Assembly (NCBI GenBank): GCA_964019335.1
Contig: OZ025705.1
Coordinates: forward strand, 124,001 to 188,000
Length of the DNA stretch: 64,000 bases
Reading direction: 5' to 3'
Source of the DNA: Diplonema japonicum
Lineage: Eukaryota; Euglenozoa; Diplonemea; Diplonemida; Diplonemidae
The notes under the pieces are model-generated. The model was not told where the DNA came from, searched no databases, and saw only the letters and a list, made by a program, of their open reading frames with translations. The number at the start of each line of letters is the position of its first letter. The first letter of the stretch is position 1. Positions 21,584-31,588 of this stretch are shown one piece after another. The position numbers were made by a program, and so were the translations under genes.

Positions 21584-21591
21584 AGAGACAT

Positions 21592-21625
21592 TTAAGGGTA
21601 CCTGCGGTATGTGACAGGACGCCTG
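21592..21625 (+). repeat. Short dispersed repeat family C, copy 1
   Basis: It reads AAGGGTACCTGCGGTATGTG followed by ACAGGACGCCTGA and matches 33461-33500. CCTG and CAGG could pair as a small stem. Confidence 0.45.
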
Positions 21626-22755
21626 AAAAAAAAAAAAGAAAAAAAAAAACAAAAAGAAAAAGCTCAAAGAACAGATTTTATTTTTTCTCCTCCTATCTCA
21701 GTTTTCTTTCTTCCTTTTTTGTGTTAAGACTCTCGAACTGATTTTCCTCTCTTTTTTTTTTTTTTTTTTTCTTTTTGGTAAATTATTTTTGTGCTCTTTT
21801 TCCGAGTGTTTTCCAACAAGAAGGGTGGGTGAGGGTAGGGGAAAAAAACAGGTTCATTTTCTTCCCCTCCCCTTACCCCTTTCTTTCTTTTTTGAAAAAA
21901 AAAAGCGAAAAACCCTGCGGCTTGGTCCATTGTGGATAAAATAATTAGGGTAAAGTACGTCACCTCATACTTTTGACAAGGGGGTCACCTTTGTACTTGG
22001 TTGAAGAATTAAAAAGAACGAAAAATAAAAAATAAAAGACTTTTATCTTTTACAAGAAAAAAAAAAAGGGAAAGGGAACCACAGGGAAACAGGGAAAGAG
22101 AAATATTGCATGCGCATTTCCCTCGATCGCACTCTGGTCCCTTTCATCTCCACCATTCTTTCCAATTTTTTTTTCATATTGAGTTTATTCTTCCCCCCCC
22201 CCCCCCTAGTTCGAGCGTAGAAAAAAAAAGGAAAGAAGAAAAACATAAAAACAGAGAAAGAACGAAAAAGGGGAGTAAGAGGTATTGGAAGGGAACCAAA
22301 TCCCCCCCCCCCCCCCCATCCCTTGAGCAACACATCAAAAAAAAGACACAAAAGACCGGTGATAGGCTTTGAAGCCAGTGTGGGGAGGTGGTGGGTGCAG
22401 GGAAAAAGGTTTTTCCCCCCCCCCTTTTGTTTTTTTTTTATGTTGCAATTTTGGTGTTCAGTTTTCTTTTTTTCCCTTTTCTTCTTTTTCCCTAATTGTT
22501 CAATTATTTTTTGTTTCCGTGTCGCCCCCCCCCCCCCCCCCCCTTCTTCACTCCCACAAAAACGGTTAGAAAACCAAAAAGAAAGGAGAATGAAGCACGG
22601 TAAGGGGGGGGAGGAGAGGAATAGCATGTTTTTTTTTTTAATTATTTCACAAACGAGGGGGTAAATGAACTTCTTTTTTTTTTTTCCAAATAGAAAAAAA
22701 AAAATCAAAGAGGAGATGAAGGATCTTTCCCCCCCCCCCCCCCCCCTGGCTCAAC

Positions 22756-23388
22756 TCACCTTGTCGAGACCCTGCACAACATTACCCTCATGTTGAATTT
22801 TCGGAGCAGTTTCGCAGTCAGCGGTTTAAGGTCTAAGTACTGCGCTGAAGACTGGAAATTAACGACGAGCAGCCTGCAATCATACTGCAGTTCAGCGGAA
22901 ACAACCTCTATAGGATGCAAGGTGGGGCTCTGGGCCAGGATCGCCTTAACTGACGCACAGGCTAGGGACTCTGATTCAGTCAGGGATCCTTGCCAGAACC
23001 GAACTTCTTCGTTGGTTGCAGGTCTGATAATACGACAGTTTTCAGGTGGGGGATAGGCCATTGTCCTGACATTTATGGGTTCGCCCACTAGTACACCCAA
23101 GTCGTATCCTCGCTGCACTTCAACAAGAACGTGGAACCCAGCACCCGCGATCACGTTCCTGGCCCAGAATTCCTCAATCCTGCCGTGCTTCATTCTTACC
23201 TTTGACACAAACCCCTGGTCCTTTATCACCATCCCCACCTCGACCTCTGAGTCGGAACCGTCTAGAGAAGCTATGCTACTTGCACTACAGGATGTCCTCT
23301 GCTGAACCCCATTTGTACCAAAAGACTGGTTCTCAGCCGGTGCGACACCTTCGTCATATGCGTAAGGGTTGTGAGTAGTGCGTTGCAT
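22756..23388 (-). CDS. PSP1 C-terminal domain protein
   Basis: This 210-residue protein ends in the PSP1 domain (about 95-208). Key segments are the GRIEEFW strand, the helix NEEVRFWQGSLTESESLA, and the characteristic VVSAELQYDCRLLVVNF followed by LKPLTAKLLRKFNMRVMLCR. The family includes yeast PSP1, bacterial YaaT and trypanosomatid RNA-binding proteins that regulate cell-cycle mRNAs; a role in RNA control is inferred from that group. The N-terminal 60 residues are polar and likely disordered. The stop is embedded in GGTGAGT, a good splice-donor sequence, so a further exon cannot be excluded. Start is the MQRTTHN methionine after a poly-A leader. Confidence 0.85.
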   Translation of the reverse strand: MQRTTHNPYAYDEGVAPAENQSFGTNGVQQRTSCSASSIASLDGSDSEVEVGMVIKDQGFVSKVRMKHGRIEEFWARNVIAGAGFHVLVEVQRGYDLGVLVGEPINVRTMAYPPPENCRIIRPATNEEVRFWQGSLTESESLACASVKAILAQSPTLHPIEVVSAELQYDCRLLVVNFQSSAQYLDLKPLTAKLLRKFNMRVMLCRVSTR

Positions 23389-23389
23389 T

Positions 23390-23422
<33 letters not shown>

Positions 23423-23501
23423 TGAGATACGAAATTTCTTTTTTTCAAAAAAAAAAAAAAAGAGAAAAAAATCGGAAAAAAAAAAACTTTTTAAGAAAAA
23501 G

Positions 23502-23538
<37 letters not shown>

Positions 23539-23903
23539 TTTATGGCAAAGTGGGAATATAAAAATCTTCCCCTTTCTCCCCCTCCCCCCCACACACAGGA
23601 TGGAAAACATAGAGAAGAGTATAATAGAGGGGAAAAAAAGGGGGGCTAAATTCACTATGATTGAAAACGAAGTGGTTGTTAAAGAAAAAAAAAAGGAGGG
23701 GACCAGGGCGGACTAGTATTGGCACTAGTAGTGAGCAGATATGTTTACACCATTTTCTTTTTTTCTTCTGTCCTTTTCTTTTTTTCTTTTTTGATCCAAT
23801 ATATGTATATATAATCTGTAGCCCCCCCCCCCCCCCCCCCCCCCCTCTTTTTCCAGAATCGGCTGTTTTTTTTTTTTAACGGAGAGGTTTTTTTCTTTTT
23901 TTT
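23389..23903. other. Intergenic segment with a family B repeat
   Basis: It contains A, T and C runs and a partial family B repeat at 23648-23684. No gene seen. Confidence 0.55.
23648..23684 (+). repeat. Family B repeat, copy 3
   Basis: It reads AAATTCACTATGATTG, then AAAACGAAGTGGTTG, and lacks the right end GCAACGGCCCGC found in copies 1 and 2. Confidence 0.45.
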
Positions 23904-24101
23904 TTAAAAAGCCATAAACCGCCCCATGTTTTGCCTTCTCACCACTTCCTCTTCAGACAGCAGCACAATGTTGTTTGTTCCTTTCACCATGTCCTCCCTG
24001 TTGACGAACGGGACTTTGGAACTGGCTCCTTTCAAGTGTCCATACTTTCCTTGGTGTCCTCTTTCGCTAAACTCTTTCGCCTCCCCTCCACAAAAAAACA
24101 A
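23904..24101 (-). other. Exon-like open frame without a start codon
   Basis: A minus-strand frame ending at a TAA encodes about 59 non-repetitive residues (from EAKEFSERGHQGKYG to RRQNMGRFMAF). It follows a T-rich tract and a GTGGAG acceptor-like sequence, so it looks like a terminal exon. No ATG exists on this strand between it and the transporter stop at 24399, so the 5' part is missing, not recognised, or the first usable ATG is internal. I do not recognise the protein. Confidence 0.35.
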
Positions 24102-24398
24102 AAAAAAAGAGTATATTTCTGGCGTTTGTTTGCGTTTTTCTTTTTTTTTGTGTACGGGAAAGAAAAATCTTTTTTCTCACCCGCCCCCTCCCGGAAAAAA
24201 AAAATAAACAGTGATTTAAAAAAAATTGAGGGAGGAGGGAAAAGAATCAGTTTAAAAAAAAAAAAAAAAAAAAGCCGGGAAGGGGTGACAAAACCCCAAC
24301 GCCCGTAACAATTTTCTTTCCAACGAACAAAAAAAAAAAAAAAAAAAAAAAAAACACTGTGGGAGGGGAGGGGACGGGGGGAGTGTATCTGACACTAC

Positions 24399-25442
24399 TT
24401 ATTTCCCTCTTTCCAAATCATCCTCAGGAGGTGTCTCGCAAGCATTCTTTTTCTTAGCATCATGATAGGCCCGGTCGTGTATACTCGCGCTCGTGTATAG
24501 GAATATACCAGCAAAGGCCACCACGATACCCAACACACCCTGTTTCGTGGGGTACTGGTCGAAAATTATCGCACCGAGGATAATATTCGGGATTTTACAG
24601 GTGGCACCCACAACGGTGTAAGTGGTAGGTGTAGTTTCATGAAGGCAAAAGAGAGAAGAAACGCTTAGCAGTGCGCCTGCGACGGTGAACACGAACAGGC
24701 TGAGTTTCCCATCGTACTCCAAAGCGGAAACCTCCCTCACAAACCCGTCAAGCCCGCCGAAACAAAATGGAAGGAGCAACGGAAGCGAGAGCAAATTGTT
24801 ATAGTACATGGTGACCCAATGCCCGCCGTACTCCTTATGGTCCGAGAGAAATTTCTTCAGGTACAAATTGTACCCCGCTGTGAAGAGAATATTCAGCGTG
24901 GTCCACACCAATCCAGAGGTTGTGATCCACCTGTCAACACCTGTAGACAACACTGAACCCAAACCCATTAGGTAGAAAGCGAGGATGTGATCGCTGGATA
25001 GTTTTCTATCGTAAATATACACGTCGCCAATGGCTGTTAGGAACATAGCGCCGTTTTTAAGCAGGGTGTACATCGCCATGGACATGCTGGAGAGTGACAT
25101 TAGCGAAGTTCCGAGCATGGCAACGAAGATACATGATAGTGGGAGCCATCTTATCATGACCTTGGCGTCGAGGTCGATGATGTCGGCCATGCGTGTTCGT
25201 TTCATTGTGAACCCGAGCAGCGTGCCGGCAAGCGACTGCAGCATCAACAGCTGGACGGGACGAATCAGTTTGTACTTCGCTGTCATCATCTTGTTCATCA
25301 GAATCATCCCAACTGAACATATTGCGTACGTTACAATTGCTGTGACTGGGTACGCACCCCGATCGCCCATTGCTCCATTCGCCTGGCTCATGGAGTCGGA
25401 GGCTTCATCATCATCAAGTGTCTTCTTGTTCTCGCGGATCAT
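24399..25442 (-). CDS. Nucleotide-sugar transporter, GDP-mannose transporter-like
   Basis: This 347-residue multispanning protein (about ten predicted helices) belongs to the drug/metabolite superfamily of Golgi nucleotide-sugar antiporters. YYNNLLSLPLLL corresponds to the FYNN segment of yeast Vrg4 and Leishmania LPG2. The nucleotide-binding GALNK motif of GDP-mannose transporters appears here as GATCK, so the sugar specificity may differ. Charged termini face the cytosol; the C-terminus is KKKNACETPPEDD. It would feed Golgi glycosylation. Single exon. The start is the first ATG; unlike its neighbours it lacks an A-run leader. Confidence 0.85.
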   Translation of the reverse strand: MIRENKKTLDDDEASDSMSQANGAMGDRGAYPVTAIVTYAICSVGMILMNKMMTAKYKLIRPVQLLMLQSLAGTLLGFTMKRTRMADIIDLDAKVMIRWLPLSCIFVAMLGTSLMSLSSMSMAMYTLLKNGAMFLTAIGDVYIYDRKLSSDHILAFYLMGLGSVLSTGVDRWITTSGLVWTTLNILFTAGYNLYLKKFLSDHKEYGGHWVTMYYNNLLSLPLLLPFCFGGLDGFVREVSALEYDGKLSLFVFTVAGALLSVSSLFCLHETTPTTYTVVGATCKIPNIILGAIIFDQYPTKQGVLGIVVAFAGIFLYTSASIHDRAYHDAKKKNACETPPEDDLERGK

Positions 25443-25592
25443 CTTGTGTGCATCCCCTTTATAAGGGGACGCTGTGTGCCGTGGTGAGGACGGGATTTTT
25501 CTTTAACCCCCCACCTTTTTTTTTTTCTTCTTTTTTTTTTTGTCCAAGTAGATTAATTATATAAAAAAAAAAAAAATTTTTTTTTTATTACT

Positions 25593-26279
25593 TTACTGTG
25601 TTTTCAGTGTTTCATATTTCTTTGAGTATTCTGCTCTTTTCGCCGCGCAGATGACTATCAAGCTGCTTGCTAGCAGTTTCCATTTCACCCAGATATGCTT
25701 TGAAACAAATTGTACCAAAGGCGGTTCGATGGCTGGGGAGTACGAAGCGTGGAGGAATGTTCCGTTTTCAATTAGCTCTGAAAGGAGCCAGACGGACGGA
25801 ACAACGGCAAATACCTTCAACGGCTCGTAGGGGAAGCTCCTGAGGAGACGCAGAGCTGTAATCGTGAACGATAGTGAAATGCAAACGACGGCGACGGTTT
25901 CCAAGATGAGGAACAACCTGTAAAGGGGCAACGCGGTTTGTCCGTATGCTGCCAAGTACACCGAAAGATCTTCTGGTGTATGCTCTGACGCGCTGTAGTC
26001 TAAAATGTGTCTCGACATGGACAGCAAAGGAATCCCCATTCGTGCCACTGTTGGTACCTCCCCTACAGCTTTTTTCGGGACCTCCCACGAGCACACCCAC
26101 GCCCCCCATGCACAACCACACCCTATACAAAATAGTACACACCCAAGCCACCACACGTCATCTTTCAAAACCCTCTCTTCCACGTCGTTCACAAGTCTGC
26201 GGCTGTCGCGTGGCTCGTGGTGCGGTGCTTTACGGTGGGTCGCCTTCCTTGCTTGCATTCTACTTATCTTCCCCCTCAT
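25593..26279 (-). CDS. Four-helix membrane protein of unknown function
   Basis: This 228-residue protein has hydrophobic segments at about 45-67, 125-150, 158-175 and 200-220. The N-terminus is basic and His-rich (KATHRKAPHHEPR). I do not recognise a family. The ATG at 26279 is preferred to an in-frame GTG four codons upstream. It lies 150 nt downstream of the TMEM14 gene's stop-side neighbour region and 150 nt upstream of the sugar transporter. The composition is normal and it carries no homopolymers, which supports real coding. Confidence 0.65.
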   Translation of the reverse strand: MRGKISRMQARKATHRKAPHHEPRDSRRLVNDVEERVLKDDVWWLGCVLFCIGCGCAWGAWVCSWEVPKKAVGEVPTVARMGIPLLSMSRHILDYSASEHTPEDLSVYLAAYGQTALPLYRLFLILETVAVVCISLSFTITALRLLRSFPYEPLKVFAVVPSVWLLSELIENGTFLHASYSPAIEPPLVQFVSKHIWVKWKLLASSLIVICAAKRAEYSKKYETLKTQ

Positions 26280-26404
26280 CGTCCCTTTCACCCCCTTTGA
26301 AAATGAGACAAATTGTGGGGAAAAAAAAAAGGGGGGAAATTCTTATTGTCAAAGAAAGACAGCAGCCTATCGTAAAAAAAAAGGGGGGGGTCTTTTTTGT
26401 GAAA

Positions 26405-26737
26405 TCACCAGCTGTCTGCCCACTCGTTTGCCTTGTATGTGTTGTATACAAAGCCTAGGGCAGAGATGATGGCCAGCACCCCGTTCGGCATGAAGGGGTG
26501 GCGGAGGGAGAGCCAACGCCTACTCATGAAGAAGCCAGTGGTGGCGGACACAGCGGAACCTACACAGTGCCCTGCGAAATCCTGTTGTTGGTTGATAAGC
26601 CCTGTACTGGTCGCCATCCCTACACCGGAGAGCATTCCTGCCGCCATAGAGGCGTTACACCCTGTTCTGTACGCGTTCCCCGCAGTTCCAAAGAACAGTG
26701 CCGCCAGGGTCATGCTCATGTGTGCACTTCCTCCCAT
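26405..26737 (-). CDS. TMEM14 family small membrane protein (UPF0136)
   Basis: This 110-residue protein has four short Gly/Ala-rich helices. The order FFGTAGNAYRTGCNASMAAG, then a Gly-rich segment and FFMSRRW, fits TMEM14/UPF0136 proteins, which sit in mitochondrial or plastid membranes; animal TMEM14C moves protoporphyrinogen IX. Function here is inferred only at family level. The length is typical. The start is the MGGSAHM methionine; the longer frame upstream is a basic low-complexity run. Confidence 0.8.
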   Translation of the reverse strand: MGGSAHMSMTLAALFFGTAGNAYRTGCNASMAAGMLSGVGMATSTGLINQQQDFAGHCVGSAVSATTGFFMSRRWLSLRHPFMPNGVLAIISALGFVYNTYKANEWADSW

Positions 26738-26968
26738 ATTATTTTTCTCTCTCTCTCTCTTTTTTCTTTTTCTTTTTCCCCCCACGGCAGACCACCACTA
26801 AAAAAAAAAAAAAAAGGTTAACTTTTAAAAACATGCGTTGAAAGGGGCGGGGAGGGATGCTGGCAAAAAAACGGGGAAACGTTTCCGTTTCCTTAATTTT
26901 TTTTTTTTTGAGAAAAAAAGGCTAGATCTTTTTTTTGTTTTGTTTTCCCCACCTCGCACCCCCCCTCC

Positions 26969-27868
26969 TCAAAGTGTATACCCCAACCCATCTGCGATCT
27001 CTTTCACCCTTGTGTCGATTTCTCCATCGAGGTGGATATCTCTATCGGCGTCTTTGAATAGGCCAAGATCAAGACCGACCTTGTTGTTGTTGATGAGGAG
27101 CCTCGGGACATCGTCGCCTACCATATTCACAAGGGAGGCGAAGGGGTGGACGACAAGAGATGTCCCCATCACGATGAGCAGGTCACATCGCGGGAGGTGC
27201 TCCTTGACACCTTTAAAAAAAGTTGCAGGAAGATCCTCCCCGAAAAAAACGATGGTGGGCTTGATAATTCCGTCGCAAGGCGACGGACACCGCGGAATTT
27301 CACCCTTCATAACAGTCGGCTTGATGTCCTCAATGCTGTGCTTTGCACGGCATTGTGTGCAGAACGCCTTACGGAAATTTCCATGTGCTGGGATGCATTT
27401 TTCACCTGGTAAACCTGTTTGATCTTCTAACCCGTCTATATTCTGCGTAAAACACATTCTCAGTCTGCCATCGTCGTGTAATTTCTTGATGAACCAGTGT
27501 GCTTTAGTTGGTTCAAACCCGCCAGGCCAAAGTGCCTTTGCAACTGTGTAGAATGCTTCAGGTCGCTGCTGGAGATAGTCCAGTTCAAAAATCGCCTCGG
27601 GGTAGGGGAGTTGCAGCTCTTCAAGCCGTGAGTACAACCCCGTTCCCGGGCTTCTGAAATCGGGTATTCCCGCAGACGCGCTGATGCCGGCGCCGCATAA
27701 GATTACTATGTTTTTGAGATCGTTCTCTTTTATGTACTCCGCTACCGTTCCGACCGACCAGTCGGTTTTCTTTTTTTCCTCGCTTTCTTCAGCTGGCGGA
27801 GGGGTCGGCGGTTTTGCGGGTGTTGCACCGACCGACATCGCCTGCATCATCTTCGTTAACTTATTCAT
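26969..27868 (-). CDS. Sirtuin, NAD-dependent protein deacylase (class I, SIRT2-like)
   Basis: This 299-residue Sir2 protein keeps all core motifs: GAGISASAGIPDFRSP (about 61-76), TQNIDGLE, the catalytic His in AHGNFRKA, and a zinc-binding set FCTQC...CPSPC. VFFGEDLP and MGTSLVVHPF complete the NAD site. The pattern is that of SIRT1-3-type (class I) deacetylases. An N-terminal Pro-rich linker of about 45 residues precedes the domain; no targeting signal is obvious, so it may be cytosolic like SIRT2. Zinc Cys spacing of the second pair is C-x3-C, slightly longer than the common C-x2-C. Start is the MNKLTKMM methionine after an A/G-rich leader. Confidence 0.93.
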   Translation of the reverse strand: MNKLTKMMQAMSVGATPAKPPTPPPAEESEEKKKTDWSVGTVAEYIKENDLKNIVILCGAGISASAGIPDFRSPGTGLYSRLEELQLPYPEAIFELDYLQQRPEAFYTVAKALWPGGFEPTKAHWFIKKLHDDGRLRMCFTQNIDGLEDQTGLPGEKCIPAHGNFRKAFCTQCRAKHSIEDIKPTVMKGEIPRCPSPCDGIIKPTIVFFGEDLPATFFKGVKEHLPRCDLLIVMGTSLVVHPFASLVNMVGDDVPRLLINNNKVGLDLGLFKDADRDIHLDGEIDTRVKEIADGLGYTL

Positions 27869-28525
27869 GGTTTCTCTTTTTTTTTTTTTTTTTTCCCCTT
27901 TTTTTGAAAAAATCTTTTTTTGCAACCATGCGGAAAAAAGCGTGGGGGGGGGGGGGGGGGGGGGGGCGGATATAACCTTGGTTCAAGAGCATCGTTTTGA
28001 TGTGAATACGGGGAACAAACAAAAAAAAAGGGGGAGGGGGGAAGAAAAAAAAATGGTGGGAACCAGGTGAAAAAAGGAAAAAAGAGAATAAAAAAAGGGG
28101 ACATGCGTCGTCAGCATAGGTGTGAGAAAGCCCGAGAATGAATGGTGTCTTTTTCCAACTTTTCTTCGGTCTCCAAGCACGCTTTTTTTTTGTCTGCGAC
28201 AGTGGGGGGAAAATATAGAGAGAAAATATATAAAAAAAAAAAGAGAAAAAAAGGAAACCGTGTAATTGGTTACAGAAGATTTCTTTGGCCGCTACGTTCC
28301 TTTTGCTTTTCTTCTTTTTTTTTTTATATAAAAACTTCCCCCCTCCCCCTCCCCTTTTGCTTTTTTTTTTTTTTTTTTTTTCCCTCTTCTTTTTTCTGCT
28401 CTCTCATCACCACTCCTCTATGTTTCACGCACACAACAAAAAAAAAAGAACTAGAAAAAGAAAAAAACAAGAATAAAAGAAGTATCCAACACTAATGTCT
28501 CTCTTAAAAAAAAAAAAGATTTTCT
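27869..28525. other. Intergenic segment, 657 bp, no gene seen
   Basis: It contains a long G run near 27943 and several T and A runs. Only homopolymer-type frames are open. Confidence 0.6.
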
Positions 28526-31273
28526 TTAGAGCGAAATTGCAGTAGCCCCTCTTGGAATAGAGAAATCACAAGAGTCGGTCTGCTCGCCACGTGTTTGGTA
28601 GCGCCCGGAGATGGAGTCCTTCACGACACCAAGGACAACCTTGACACACAGTTCAGGGGTGGCTGCAGTGAGAGGGAGATCTCCGTTTGGAGAGAGAAGG
28701 AGTGTGGGGATGAAGGGATGCGACACAGGAGCAGGGCACGGGGCAGACGAAACCCACAAGATGCAAGACAGGCCAGCACTCGCCATTCCAGTGAGAAGCT
28801 CTGTGGAGGACATGATGTCCTGTGTCTCCATCACATGAAATCCTTCCCGTCGGACACGCTCAGCGAAGGCGAGGGTGGGCCTCACCGAGCCTTTGTCGGT
28901 GTCCTGCAATGCTGCAAGCGTGAACCCTGCGTTCCCCAGCAGCTCCGAGTTGGCCATCACAACGACGCTCCCCCCGCACCCCACCACTGCTTGTGCAACC
29001 GCACCGCAGAGTGCGCCGTCCTCCTCCGACACTCCTTTGGACATGAAGCCTACCCTCAGCGGTACCTTCTCGCCATCTACACTGCCTACTTTCTCGAAGT
29101 GTGCTTTTATTTTCGCGCACACAGCATCGATCCCACCATCCAGCTGCACGGAGCCCCACCCTGCCTCCACATTCCTGTCCCCCTTCTCCCTTGTCGCTTC
29201 TAGTTGCGTCATAAACCAGTCGTTGTGAGTCTTCTCGCACCCATGCTCCAGCACGAACGCCTTTCGCACGTAAGGCGACCGCATGTGCCCCGTGAGGACA
29301 CGCGCCATTATGTTTTCCAACTGTTGCCCGCCACCGCCTCCGCAGCCTTCCGTGTGGACAAGGTTCTTGAACGGCTTTGCGGGATCGGCCTCGTTGAGCC
29401 TGTCGCAGGCGAGCTTGGCGATCTGACCGGAACAGAGGGACGTGGGGAGGACAAGGTTGATCTCTTTGAGATTGGTGGTGCGAACCCATTGAAGGTCAAG
29501 AGGCGCGGAGAGCGGTCTGCATGCCAAGGGCGCTGACTTTAGCTCCTCTTGGGCAAAGTTTGCCGACTCGGTGCTGATGGCAGACACATGCGACCCAACA
29601 TTCACAGCCCAGTCACGCCAAATGTGCACCTGTGAGTGCCCTGCCTCCTCGCCCTTCGACTTGGCGCCGGATGCGATGTTCAGCATCTTGTCAAGTGTCT
29701 GCTCGGACACCTCCTCCATTGTCTCGCGTTCGTTCAGCACACCCGCGTTCACATCCATGTCCTTCGACAAGATGGAGAAGCGCCCGCTCGTGGTAACGAA
29801 CTTCAGAGTCGGAACAAACGGGAAGTTCGTGATGGCCCCGTTCCCCGTCACGAAGAAGATCACGTTGGAGCCCGACGACACCTGCCCCGCTATGGACTCC
29901 AAGTCGTTCCCAGGCGAGTCCATGAAGTAGTACCCGTGCTCCTTGTCGGCGATCTTCTCTCCATATTGCAAGCAGCCGTCAAGCGTCACCTGCGGGGGTT
30001 TTTTCCTGCTGGCTCCGAGCGATTTGAGCACTATGTTGTACAGCCCCCTGTACAGGTTCCCTCCAGAGGGGTTCCCCGCCGCATCCTGTCCGTGGCGGCC
30101 TGCGTAGTCCATGTATGTCTTCGTGAGGTCCAAAAACTTCTGTGCCACCTGCATGTCCTTGCAGTTGTCGAGGATGTACGGTTCCGCACCCACGAGCTCA
30201 GGAGTCTCGGCAAGGACGGCGGACCCACCTGCTGTAACCACCATGTGCGACACGGACCCTACAAGGGGGTTTCCTGTGATACCAGAGAAAGCATCTGAAC
30301 CACCACACTGAAGGGCGACCTTGATGGCGGACAGTGGTTGAGAGGTACGGGGTGTCTTGTCCGCCTCTGGGAGCAGGGAGTCGAGGATGAGCGTGACGCA
30401 CCGTTGCAGGTCGTCCTCCCAGGAGGCGGTCTGGTGGATGACGTGGTGGGGGAGGGAGCTGAGGGAGGGCCCTGCCTCGTTCAACACGGCTTCGAAAGAG
30501 ACTTTTTTGTCGTCGTCGGGGTGCGTCACGAGGAGGGCACCGCCGATGTTGGCATGGGTGAGGAACCCACCCATGACGCGTGTGAGGAAGGTCGAGTTGT
30601 GCAGCACATTGCCACCACCTTCGTTGTGCGCCACACAGCATATCCCATCAACGTTGGCGAACTGCTGCAACCCTGTCGGGTGTCGCTTTCGGATCTCAGC
30701 GACAACGGCACGGGCGAACCTGGAGCTGTTCACCGTCACACCGAAGACGGCGATCATGTTTCGTGTCCCGACGCCACGCCCAGCGGGCCGGGAGTAACCC
30801 ATCCATGTCTTGGCCACGCCCTTGTATGTAGAACCCACAGCGGTTCCTGATTTGAATGTGCTTTCATTCAACTCGACAGCGGCGTCCAAAGAAGTGTCTG
30901 TGTCTTTGAAGTTCACGGTGGAGGGGAGCTCCCATGTCACGTCCCTTCTGCCTTGAAGGGCGTTGCGCATCAGTGAGTTCATGATGTAGTCGCCGGTGTT
31001 GAGAGTAGAGGTAGCAACGCCGAACGGTAGCTTCCACGATGTGAGTGCAACGCCTGGTTTGATCTGCTCAATGGCGAACCTGTGGCCTTCAAGTACCGTG
31101 TGGCTTAGCTTGTATGTAGCCTCCTGTCCCGCTATCCGGAACCTTGTGCCTTGTTCAAGCGTTCGCACTGCGATGGCGCAGTTGTCCCCGGGCTCTGCGA
31201 TGTTGGCGATGTCCAGAAGGTCGTGCAGCATCCCGTCATCATCCGCGATGTCTCTGTGCCCTCTTCTCGGCAT
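28526..31273 (-). CDS. Altronate/galactarate dehydratase-like protein with duplicated C-terminal half
   Basis: This 915-residue protein belongs to the UxaA/GarD sugar-acid dehydratases. An N-terminal SAF domain (about 25-110) is followed by the catalytic region with GYSRPAGRGVGTRN, ANVDGICCVAHNEGGG, CGGSDAFSGITGNPLVG and GLYNIVLKSLGASRK (about 155-420). Ordinary UxaA ends near residue 500. Here about 350 further residues follow, and VLPTSLCSGQIAKLACDRL plus HTEGCGGGGGQQLENI look like a second, diverged copy of the first catalytic segment. Family enzymes dehydrate altronate or galactarate to a 2-keto-3-deoxy acid using Fe or Mn. The family is mainly bacterial, so ancient transfer is likely, but codon use and leader look native. 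Single exon. Confidence 0.85.
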   Translation of the reverse strand: MPRRGHRDIADDDGMLHDLLDIANIAEPGDNCAIAVRTLEQGTRFRIAGQEATYKLSHTVLEGHRFAIEQIKPGVALTSWKLPFGVATSTLNTGDYIMNSLMRNALQGRRDVTWELPSTVNFKDTDTSLDAAVELNESTFKSGTAVGSTYKGVAKTWMGYSRPAGRGVGTRNMIAVFGVTVNSSRFARAVVAEIRKRHPTGLQQFANVDGICCVAHNEGGGNVLHNSTFLTRVMGGFLTHANIGGALLVTHPDDDKKVSFEAVLNEAGPSLSSLPHHVIHQTASWEDDLQRCVTLILDSLLPEADKTPRTSQPLSAIKVALQCGGSDAFSGITGNPLVGSVSHMVVTAGGSAVLAETPELVGAEPYILDNCKDMQVAQKFLDLTKTYMDYAGRHGQDAAGNPSGGNLYRGLYNIVLKSLGASRKKPPQVTLDGCLQYGEKIADKEHGYYFMDSPGNDLESIAGQVSSGSNVIFFVTGNGAITNFPFVPTLKFVTTSGRFSILSKDMDVNAGVLNERETMEEVSEQTLDKMLNIASGAKSKGEEAGHSQVHIWRDWAVNVGSHVSAISTESANFAQEELKSAPLACRPLSAPLDLQWVRTTNLKEINLVLPTSLCSGQIAKLACDRLNEADPAKPFKNLVHTEGCGGGGGQQLENIMARVLTGHMRSPYVRKAFVLEHGCEKTHNDWFMTQLEATREKGDRNVEAGWGSVQLDGGIDAVCAKIKAHFEKVGSVDGEKVPLRVGFMSKGVSEEDGALCGAVAQAVVGCGGSVVVMANSELLGNAGFTLAALQDTDKGSVRPTLAFAERVRREGFHVMETQDIMSSTELLTGMASAGLSCILWVSSAPCPAPVSHPFIPTLLLSPNGDLPLTAATPELCVKVVLGVVKDSISGRYQTRGEQTDSCDFSIPRGATAISL

Positions 31274-31588
31274 TTTCTTTTTTACTATTATTTTATTCCT
31301 TGGAGCGTCCCGTCCGACTGTAATGCTGGCTTTTTATTTTTTATTTTTAGGTGGGGGGAAAAAAAGAAAAGAGAGACAGAATACTATCAAGGGTGGATTA
31401 CATATTCCACCGCTCGACATTCGTACCTTTCGTGCCCATAATGGACCAGCTAGATGAATAGGGTGGAAGAAAGAGAAAGTCAGACCACATGTAAAAGTGA
31501 AAGAATCACTCCGATTGTGGTAGACAATGTTTGCATTCATATCTTTGTTTTTGTTTTTTCTTCTTCTTTTTCTTTTCCATTTCTTTCC

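Larger units (their letters stand above)
20631..22755. other. Gene-poor segment (2.1 kb)
   Basis: It holds a T run of about 40 near 21116, a long A run near 21535, a family A hairpin (20810-20850) and a family C repeat (21592-21625). Open frames are Phe/Lys/Pro homopolymer translations. I see no gene. Confidence 0.6.

Noticed and set aside
22700-22760. Extra PSP1 exon after the GTGAGT sequence
   Set aside because: The PSP1 domain is complete at the stop and no downstream exon with clear protein character was found.
28526-31273. Bacterial contamination as the source of the dehydratase
   Set aside because: The gene sits in the same strand array, with the same homopolymer flanks, as clearly eukaryotic neighbours.
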